Under the pieces are notes generated by a model. It was not told where the DNA came from, did not search any database, and saw only the letters and a list, made by a program, of their open reading frames with translations. From Tolypeutes matacus (taxonomy: Eukaryota > Chordata > Mammalia > Cingulata > Chlamyphoridae), in the NCBI GenBank assembly GCA_026826555.1, contig JAKSZT010038683.1, forward strand, positions 300,481-364,480: a stretch of 64,000 nt of DNA. The letters run 5' to 3'. The first letter of the stretch is position 1. Each line of letters opens with the position of its first letter. The position numbers and the translations under genes were made by a program. Shown here piece after piece: positions 56,801-64,000 of this stretch.

Positions 56801-57364
56801 ACTGGTCACTGGGAACTTCTTGAAATTATTCTCTGATATAGGGTTTCTTTCTCATATGAGATAACACATTGAATTATTGTGGGGCTATGAATGAAATCTT
56901 AATCCAATTCATTAAATTCTAGTAGATCCTCCAGAGTGTGAGAACTTCTCTGTTGGAACATGGTGTGTTATTTTCTTGAACAGATTCTATTTTTTGTGTC
57001 AGCTCATCTTCATAGCTATTTAATTACTTTGGAAGACTTTGTTGTATTTCAAAGACCAATGATATGGCCATGATTTTACAACTACCCTTTTATAAGCTGT
57101 CATTTTATAATTTTGAGGACAAATTAATTTTTACCTAAAATTAAAATTTCCAAAATCTTTGCTGGAAGAATGTTTAATCACACCTTTAGCTTCACCCTCG
57201 TGATCGTTCTGAATGCATGACTTATTCCATTCCCAAGTCTTTATTTCTATGACCTGGAGTCATACACGTGAAATTTACCATTGGCATGATGTTGAATGAG
57301 GCCCACCTGTAGATATGTTGCATGGATATAATTTCTTATTTTCAAGGTCACATTTGTTGCCTGA
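56801..57364. other. Possible linker part of the zinc-finger exon
   Basis: On the minus strand this would be the exon's region before the fingers, which in such genes is poorly conserved. No splice acceptor or KRAB sequence could be identified. Confidence 0.35.
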
Positions 57365-58033
57365 AATGATTGGGAATCATGGAAGCTAGAAAGCAATGTT
57401 ATAATATATTTAAGATGCTAGAAGAAAATAAAAATCTGCCAACCAATAAATCTGAATCCAGCAAACCTGATTTTCAAAAATGAAAGAGAGTTTAAAATAT
57501 TCACAGACAAACAGAAATTAACAGGGTTTGTCAACAAGAGACTTGACCTTAAAGAAATATTAAAGTGAGAACTACAAGATAAAAGAAGAAAACAAAACAA
57601 AACAGGAGCGATGACATTGGAGGAGAGTGTAGGAAGGAAGATTGTTAGTAACAATAACAAAAAGAATAAAAGGACAAATAAAAACAAAATGGCATATATA
57701 AACTTAAATAAAAGATAGCTAATGCAAGTACTGCCTTGACAGTAATAACATTAAATATTAATGGATTAAACACTCCAATAAAAAAAAAAACACAGTTTGG
57801 AAGATTGGATATGGAAATATAACCCATCTCTATGTTGTCTAAAAGAAACTCATCTTGGATCCAGGTACTCAAGAAAGTTAGTAGTGAAAGGTTGGAAAAT
57901 GATTTTACATGCAAAAAATAACCAGACAAGGGTGGGAGTTGCTATACTAATATCAGACAAAATATACTTAAAATGGAAAACTATTGGAAGACACAAAGAA
58001 GGACACTATTTATTAATAAAAGGGGTAATGTAT
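57365..58033 (+). mobile_element. Old L1, left half (ORF1 end and ORF2 start)
   Basis: Matches the ORF1 C-terminal domain (AGTTTAAAATATTCACAGAC near 57,490) and the ORF2 endonuclease start, with the frame open at 57,797-58,036 (PSLCCLKETHLGSRYS). The sequence is cut at 58,033 by the provirus and resumes at 62,999. Confidence 0.85.
58028..58033 (+). repeat. Provirus target-site duplication, left copy
   Basis: ATGTAT, exactly matching 62,993-62,998; 6 bp is the usual size for betaretroviral integration. Confidence 0.92.
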
Positions 58034-58451
58034 TGATGGAGTTTCAATTAAAGGCCATGACTACTGACAGAAAAGAAGGTCTCCTTGGAATGTAATAAAC
58101 AAGCTCTCCCATCTCATGCTAATAGGAACTGGGTGGGGAAACATCCTGAGCTTGTTAGATTTACAATGTCTGTGAATTACAGGAAGGAAAAGAGGAACTG
58201 AGCCATTAACCTTTAAGACTTGTTGATTTCAGTAAAATGTAACTGTCAAGTATCTATTGCCCTTGCACATGCTCACATGTATTTTCTTTGTTCTAAAGCC
58301 AGAAAAAAAGCCACACTTTATGAGATGGCTGGGCTCTTCTCTCCATAATCGATGGGGAGTCCCCTGATCCCAGGTTTTTCTTCTCTTTGTCTTATTCTTT
58401 CTTTCTCATCCACAGCACTGTTTTCACAAACCCAGTTCCTGAATGCCAACA
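58034..58451 (+). mobile_element. Provirus 5' LTR
   Basis: TGATGGAGTTTCAA to TGAATGCCAACA, 418 bp. Where the 3' LTR has CCAGAATAAAAGCC, an overlapping TATA-like and poly(A) signal, this copy reads CCAGAAAAAAAGCC, so its core signal is damaged. Confidence 0.93.
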
Positions 58452-58453
58452 TA

Positions 58454-58471
58454 TGGTGCCCAACGTGGGGC
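58454..58471 (+). other. Primer binding site, tRNA-Lys type
   Basis: TGGTGCCCAACGTGGGGC, two bases after the LTR. It differs at one base from the TGGCGCCCAACGTGGGGC site complementary to the 3' end of tRNA-Lys1,2 that betaretroviruses and ERVK elements use. Confidence 0.9.
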
Positions 58472-58560
58472 ACTGAAAACAAAACTTTTCTTTCATTCAG
58501 TGTGTGGACCAAGGAGCGCCTGAGAGTGGTTTTAAAAGGAAAAAAAAAAAAACAGAAAAA

Positions 58561-58566
58561 GTAAGC
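58561..58566 (+). promoter_or_regulatory. Possible 5' splice donor of the provirus
   Basis: GTAAGC follows an A-rich run in the leader, 30 bases before the gag ATG. A match to the donor consensus, and well placed to make a spliced env RNA with the acceptor at 60,822. Inference only. Confidence 0.4.
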
Positions 58567-58590
58567 TTCATCCTTGGAATCATCAGGGTA

Positions 58591-58943
58591 ATGGATAATC
58601 AGCAGTTGAACTTTGAAGAGTTCTCTAGAGTGTTAAAAACTTTATTAAAAAGCACCAGTGTAACTATTAAATCCTTGGCTTTTGAGGAACTTTTTTCTCT
58701 TGTACAGAAATGTTGTTATTGGTTTCAGCCACAAGGGTGGGGTATTTTAAACCTGAAACATTGGAAGTTAGTGAAAAAAGTTTTAAAAAGGGCTTATCAA
58801 GAGGGAGAAAAATTCCCCTTCATGTATGGTCTTTGTGTAGTCTTATTTCTGTTGCTCTTCAACTCCAACTGTGGATGTTAACCCTTCAATTCCAACAGCA
58901 ACTTTATAAACCTCCTACTACTTACATAATGATAAGGCTGTGA
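58591..58943 (+). pseudogene. gag start (matrix-like), truncated and frameshifted
   Basis: The ATG at 58,591 opens a frame (MDNQQLNFEEFSRVLKTLL) with the pattern of a betaretroviral matrix domain, including a tryptophan-centred QGWGILNLKHWK stretch. A frameshift at about 58,815 moves it to another register, which stays open to 58,943 (IPLHVWSLCSLISVAL). About 115 codons in all against several hundred for full gag; capsid and nucleocapsid are absent. There is no myristoylation glycine at position 2. Confidence 0.78.
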
Positions 58944-60820
58944 GATGATAAAAGCTAATAAAATTAAACCACTGAAAAAGTAAGAAAACTTAGCAATACA
59001 GTTTCCAGAAAAATTCTCAAAAGCAGTGAAATCAAAGATATATGTTTCTATTGATGTGTTTTAACTTGTTTTGTGTTTGTCTGGTTGTTCAGTGTCTGTA
59101 TATTTTGATACCTCCAGATGGTAATATTAAATTAATGAATAAAAATTATTAAAAGAGTTCTATTCAAATGGCCAACATTAAATAAGTGCTTATATTAATA
59201 AATAAATATGGGTATTAATTTAAAATAATAAAAATAGATATAAACATACTAAATCATTATTCTAACAATTTTGTTCAATGTTGATGGTAATTGTATGTTG
59301 TCAGAAGTTTGTTTAGAAACAGTTTCTAAAATCATTGTGGTAACTTAAGTATAAGAATATAGAATGTACTTAAGTATATAGAATGTGCTTTTATTATTAA
59401 AGAAAGAAAGTTATTTTATCATAAGATAAAATGACTAAGCTATTAAAACACAGTTAAAGTTTTGTTCTTTCTCAAAGTTTCTCAAGTCCTTAATCTGTTT
59501 TAACAAAAATTTACAGAGTTTTTCTCCTGAATAATCAGTATGCAAAAAAGAAAGTGTTTTATCAAAGTAGCTTCTTATATTTTAACCTTAACGTTTCCTT
59601 GAAGAAAAAGTTTTATACCTAGCAAAAGATAAAATACTAAAAATAGTTAAGTTCATGTGATATAAGTTGAATGAAGCATTTAAAACTGCTGTACAATTAA
59701 AAGAAATTTTCTAATTTTATAACAATTAAAGATATATGAATAAAAATTTCATATAAATACTTTAAGGGTGTATAAAATTGCTGAAAATTTAATAATGTTT
59801 CAGTGTAATATTAAATAAAAGTATACTGTTACTAATCATAATTTTAATTATTTTAAAATATAATAATATGTGATATAAAACTACCTCTCTGCCTAAAAAT
59901 CAAAAGGCAGATGCTTTAACTTAAGTTTATCTGATTTACTCCACCTCTGCTAATAAAAAATAAATATATGTATATATAATTTAAAAAATAGAAACTAAAA
60001 TTATGAGCACATCAAGGATGCTTTGTAACAAATTAAAAAGGATAAAGTACATTTTGAAAGGTGTTGTATTCCTCCCTGGAGGAGCTGGTCACTCTCCCAG
60101 GGACTAATGCATAAACCTTAAAGTATACTGCCCAAGGAGTGTTGTTTTCCTCCCTGGGGAGGCTGGCCCCTTCCTCAGGAATTAGCAAAATACTCACAAG
60201 TTGGCATCTATAGTATCAAATTCATTAATCGTAAACATAGTCGACAAAAACTCTAGTATCAGTTGCTAATTCAACACTTCCCAGCTAAAAGCTAAATATT
60301 GGTATATATATAACTGCTCTATTTATCTGTCATTCTGTAACTTTGTTCAATATTAACTTAATCTTTTAATTGATTATGTTATTCATGTTTATCTTTCTAA
60401 TTGTCAGTATAAACTTATTAAACTAAATATATATATTAACATTTATCTTGTATCTATCAAAAACTCTAACCAAAAATAAGTCAAGTAGATCAGTGTGTCC
60501 CCTTGTTTGGTAAGCATATGAATGTATGTATACATATTATAAAAGATTGGAATATAACAGTTAAACCCCTGTTTATAAACAATAAAATCAATGTTGCAAA
60601 AACAAAAAAGGGGGAGATGGAGGAGAATCTGCTAAAGACAAACTATCTAAAGCATTGCTTACCTTAATTTTTTTTTAATAGACAACAAAATTCTAATACC
60701 ACAGCAGTAAAAAGACAATGGGAGGTTAATAAAAAGAATGAAAATGAAAAATTAAACAACCAATAAGTTGGAAAAAGGAGAGGGAAAATTTATGGGCTGA
60801 GATTTTGCTCTTATCATTAC
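58944..60820 (+). other. AT-rich non-coding interior of the provirus
   Basis: About 1.9 kb with stops in all frames at high density and no pol motif (no YxDD, DTG or DDE context). It is rich in ATTAAA and TAATAAA words. Two GC-rich inverted repeats stand out, at 60,072-60,084 (CTCC...GGAG) and 60,149-60,162 (CCTCC...GGAGG), each within a repeated stretch GTGTTGT(A/T)TTCCTCCCTGG. Origin unknown: eroded retroviral sequence or captured foreign sequence. Confidence 0.7.
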
Positions 60821-60822
60821 AG
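60801..60822 (+). promoter_or_regulatory. Likely env splice acceptor
   Basis: A pyrimidine-rich run, TTTTGCTCTTATCATTACAG, ends at 60,822, about 40 bases before the env-like frame. Position and sequence fit an env subgenomic acceptor. Confidence 0.5.
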
Positions 60823-60861
60823 AAACAAGAGAACAGCAGTGGATCCCCTCTAGAGGAATGA

Positions 60862-61554
60862 AGCCTAGAGTTGAAGCTGCTGCTGATACTTAAACTATGG
60901 ACATGGTGGTTTTACATTAGATTAATTATAGTTAAAGTATTATGTCAAAGTAAGATACCATATCATAATTACACTTATTGGGCATACATAAACAACCCAC
61001 CCCTTCTAGAGGTGTTAACTTGGAGCGATAAGCCTTACGCAATTTATCTTAATCAATCTCACCATTTTCCAGGTCCTATAAATATATGACTACCCTTAAA
61101 AGCAAAAGAAGGGAAACTTATAGAAAATTTAACTTTACCTTTTATAGACTGCCCTATTTGTATTGGATATGGTTCTGTATACATGCAACCTAAAAATCAC
61201 CGTATAGTTTTAACAAAGAAAAATCAAACTCAAATTTATGTTCTCATTTTTCCTTCTTTGTCATATAAACCAGAAAATATGGTAAATCTTACATGTCACT
61301 CTCACAACAGACTACTTAATGACAAATGGCATGTATGTCATGGGCTTACAGAGGTTGTGTTGTTTAATGATTCCTATGGAATTGTAAAGGATCGGCCCCT
61401 TATAGGGATACTGAAACCTATTAAAAACACAACCACATCTTGGCTTATTAATAATTCAACCATAATTACTAATGACAGTAATCCCTATTTCTGGAATTTT
61501 GGTAATACAGTATTTACTAACAACTCTATAAATTGGAAAAATCAAAGAAGATAG
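60862..61554 (+). pseudogene. env surface-subunit-like region, interrupted
   Basis: One frame with a single TGA at 61,087 across about 230 codons. The start is a hydrophobic stretch (LKLLLILKLWTWWFY), plausibly a signal-peptide remnant, but no in-frame ATG is left near it. The order of aromatic, cysteine (CPICIGYGS) and N-glycosylation-like sites (NLT, NNST, NDS) resembles the env surface protein of ERVK/betaretroviruses. The frame ends with TAG at 61,552; beyond this, remains are broken by several stops. No functional protein can be made. Confidence 0.75.
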
Positions 61555-61975
61555 ATCCCATAACCATGGAACACTAAACTTAACAAAACTCAAAGTTATT
61601 TGTGGAAATTATTTTTGGGAACTGCTCCAATTTTTGAATGGCAATGCAGCAAAACTAATATTACTATTTTAAAAAGAAAATCAACTCAATTTCTTACAGT
61701 ATGTGTACGAGACCCTATAGTTTATCATTGAAAAAGTAACTTTTGGTGAAAGGAACATTATTTGCTCCAATTGCTCTTTATTTACATGACTTAAGAATAC
61801 ATATTTGCAGGAAAATCAAATTCTTTCTACAGCAAGAAGAAGAAAAGGACTATGGTTACTGGTTCAGATGACCAGACATTGGCAGCAGTCTCCAGAATCC
61901 CAGTTGCTGTGGCATTTCCTCAACCTTTATTTAAAATGAACTAAAAGACTGATTGAACTTTTAACAACTGGAATT

Positions 61976-62188
61976 TTGGGACTGATTGGCATCATAACCA
62001 CTGCAGCCATTGCTGGCACAGCCGTGCATCAAGGAGTCCAGACTCAAGAAAATATTAAGGACTGGCATAAAAATGGTCTGAAAATTTCCATTTCACTGGT
62101 GGAAACAAAAAACAGTTCAAATATCATTTTGGATTGGATTAGGAATTATTGTTATATGCATTTTAATGGTTTATATTGTCAAGGGTAG
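61976..62188 (+). pseudogene. env transmembrane-subunit-like fragment
   Basis: A 70-codon open piece whose first residues (GLIGIITTAAIAGTAVHQGV) look like a retroviral fusion-peptide region, followed by QTQENIKDWHKN, as in the N-terminal helix of a transmembrane subunit. It is in a different register from the surface part and ends at TAG 62,186. The membrane anchor and tail are not readable in this frame. Confidence 0.7.
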
Positions 62189-62560
62189 AGTAATAACATA
62201 TATTCATAGAAAAAACAAAGAATTAGACCAGATAAATGCATTTATGTTAAGAAACTTGACCATGAAAAACTAATTTTGCATTATTTAGTAGAAAGGTTCT
62301 ACTAATAACCCCTTGATCTTAATACTAATTATCTGCACAAAAAATATTCAATTAAGGAACCTGAAAAAATATAAATATTAATGAAATTGCCTTCCATGTA
62401 AGTGCTCAAAATCTTGACTGGTAGTCAATGATGTGTAAGATTCTCAGAGGAGGACAACCTAAGACAGGCACAGTCACAAGAGCCTATGGAAGAAGACAAG
62501 TGTGACAGGATGTCACCTTGTATCAGCTTATATAATGGTACCTATTAGCTTTATCTAATA

Positions 62561-62574
62561 AAAAATGGGGGAAA
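62561..62574 (+). other. Polypurine tract
   Basis: AAAAATGGGGGAAA, directly before the 3' LTR start TGATGG; the usual site of plus-strand DNA priming. Confidence 0.88.
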
Positions 62575-62992
62575 TGATGGAGTTTCAATTAAAGGCCATG
62601 ACTACTGACAGAAAAGAAGGTCTCCTTGGAATGTAATAAACAAGCTCTCCAGTCTCATGCTAATAGGAACTGGGTGGGGAAACATCCTGAGCTTGTAAGA
62701 TTTACAATGTCTGTGAATTACAGGAAGGAAAAGAGGAACTGAGCCATTAACCTTTAAGACGTGTTGAATTCAGTAAAATGTAACTGTCAAGTATCTATTG
62801 CCCTTGCACATGCTCACATGTATTTTCTTTGTTCTAAAGCCAGAATAAAAGCCACACTTTATGAGGTGGCTGGGCTCTTCTCTCCATAACGGATGGAGAG
62901 TCCCCTGATCCCAGTTTTTTCTTCTCTTTGTCTTATTCTTTCTTGCTCTTCCATGGCACTGTTTTCACAAACCCAGTTCCTGAACACCAACA
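62575..62992 (+). mobile_element. Provirus 3' LTR
   Basis: TGATGGAGTTTCAA to TGAACACCAACA, 418 bp, 17 differences from the 5' LTR by hand count. Keeps AATAAA near the middle (CCAGAATAAAAGCC). Confidence 0.93.
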
Positions 62993-62998
62993 ATGTAT
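62993..62998 (+). repeat. Provirus target-site duplication, right copy
   Basis: ATGTAT, matching 58,028-58,033. Confidence 0.92.
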
Positions 62999-64000
62999 CA
63001 ACAAAAAAGAACAATCATAAATATTTATACAACTGACCAAAATACAATGGACAAACAATGAAAAAACTAAGAGAAGAAAAAGATGACTCTACAATTATAG
63101 TGGTGGACACTCATACACAATTATCAACATTATACAGAACATCTTGATGAGGGTTAATAAAGAATCAGAAACTTTGAAAAATACATTAGAGGATACGGAC
63201 CTAAGAGACATATACAGAACATTACATCCAAGTACAGGATACACATTCTTCTTGAACACACGTGGATCTTTCTCAAGGATAGACCACATGCTAAGTCACA
63301 GAAAATGTCTCAATGAATTTAGAAAGATTGAAATTTGGTGATGTAATTTCTCTGACCACAATGGAATGAAGCTGGAAATCAGTAAGGGGCAGAAAAGCAA
63401 ATTAGGCTTAAAGATATTGAAATTAAACAACTCATTCTTAAAGAATAAGTGGGTCAAGGAGGAAATTGCAAAAGAAATGAGCAATTACTTTGAAATGAGT
63501 GAAAATGAGAACACAACCTATGAAAACCAATGGGATGCAGGTAAGGATGTGCAGAAGGGGAAATTTATAGCCACAAATGCCTATAGTACAAAAGAAGAAA
63601 GAGCTAAAATCAGAGACCTAAATGTAACTATTGAGGAACTAGAAAAAGAAAAATGAACTAAACCTAAAGCAAGTAGAAAGAAAGCTATAACAAAGACTAG
63701 AGCAGAACTAAATGAAATTGTGAATAAATAAAAACACTAGAAAAATTAATAAAACCAAAAGTTGATTCTTTGAAAAGATTAATCAAATTAACAAACCTTT
63801 AGCTACACTAACAAAGAAAAAAAGAGAGAATATGCAAATACATAAAAAGGAGAAGAGGCATATCACCACTGAGTTCATAGAAATAAAGTGTTTCATAAGA
63901 GGAAACTTAGAAAAATTGTATGCGAATAAGATGAATAATTTAGATGAAATGGACAAATTTCTAGAAACACACAAGTAATCTACATTGAGAAAAGAAAAAA
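62999..64000 (+). mobile_element. Old L1, right half (ORF2), runs off the window
   Basis: Continues the ORF2 endonuclease interrupted at 58,033: [18 protein letters not shown] near 63,200, then the endonuclease end and linker (open at 63,366-63,656), ending at the window edge upstream of the RT core, with MDKFLETHK near 63,950. Several stops and shifts; inactive. Confidence 0.88.

Larger units (their letters stand above)
58034..62992 (+). mobile_element. Betaretrovirus-like (ERVK-type) provirus without pol
   Basis: A nearly 5 kb provirus with two 418-bp LTRs, a Lys-type primer binding site, a purine tract before the 3' LTR and an exact 6-bp target duplication, so both ends are certain. By hand alignment the LTRs differ at 17 positions with no indels (about 4%). 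Inside are a gag matrix-like start and broken env parts. Between them lie about 1.9 kb of AT-rich DNA with no recognisable capsid, protease, reverse transcriptase or integrase. It could have moved only with proteins supplied by a complete relative. It lies in L1 ORF2. Confidence 0.92.

Noticed and set aside
58034..62992. Intact or infectious retrovirus
   Set aside because: No pol, gag limited to a broken matrix-like start, and env split by stops and register changes.
1..64000. Bacterial, phage or defence-system content
   Set aside because: No operons or ribosome-binding-site-led gene strings; the repeats, LTRs, MIR and U1 copy are those of a mammalian nuclear genome.

Overview
This is mammalian nuclear DNA with no intact protein-coding gene that I can support. 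Most of it is layered retrotransposons: LINE-1 (L1) copies on both strands, ERVL/MaLR-type LTRs with 5-bp target duplications, one betaretrovirus-like (ERVK-type) provirus, MIR relics and a pair of tRNA-derived SINEs. The SINEs resemble, from memory, the DAS family of Xenarthra. Together with L1 and LTR families I do not recognise from primates, rodents or carnivores, they point to an armadillo, sloth or anteater, most likely armadillo. That assignment is inference.

Layout. 1-3.2 kb: minus-strand L1, cut by the window edge, next to an older L1 piece. 3.5-4.1 kb: solo LTR. 5.9-9.5 kb: two copies of an unusually long L1 3' end, the second bounded by 13-bp target duplications. 10.1 kb: a KRAB-A exon on the minus strand beside a GATA microsatellite. 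14.5 kb: SINE pair. 15.7-16.8 kb: L1 5' UTR. 18.9-23.1 kb: L1 3' ends around an ERVL/MaLR internal region with its 3' LTR, itself split by a CpG-rich solo LTR. 23.4-29.2 kb: an old rearranged L1 split by a truncated ERV. 29.3-35.8 kb: more L1 ends on both strands. 36.2 kb: solo LTR. 38.3-38.5 kb: full-length U1 snRNA retropseudogene, minus strand. 41.5 kb: solo LTR with a perfect 5-bp duplication. 42.8-44.1 kb: L1 pieces. 45.46-54.83 kb: a complete but inactivated L1 of about 9.4 kb with 12-bp target duplications. 55.3-56.8 kb: decayed C2H2 zinc-finger exon, minus strand, split by a solo LTR. 57.4-64 kb: an old L1 whose ORF2 is split by a provirus (58,034-62,992) with matching LTRs, Lys-type primer site, polypurine tract and perfect 6-bp duplication, but with no recognisable pol.

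How the parts relate. The KRAB exon and the zinc-finger exon are both on the minus strand but lie in the wrong order to be one gene, so the window probably sits in a decaying KRAB zinc-finger cluster filled by retroelements. L1 machinery also explains the SINEs and the U1 copy.

The observation most worth following is the L1 3' region. The complete element carries about 2.7 kb after ORF2, made of an ancestral-type 3' end followed by a second, longer one. The extension recurs in at least seven other copies, contains a recurrent open reading frame of up to about 190 codons in the youngest copies, and carries a small inverted repeat kept across old and young copies. The second point of interest is the provirus, which has a matrix-like gag start and env remains but about 1.9 kb of AT-rich non-coding DNA where gag-pol should be. 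All comparisons were made by eye within the window; no database was consulted.
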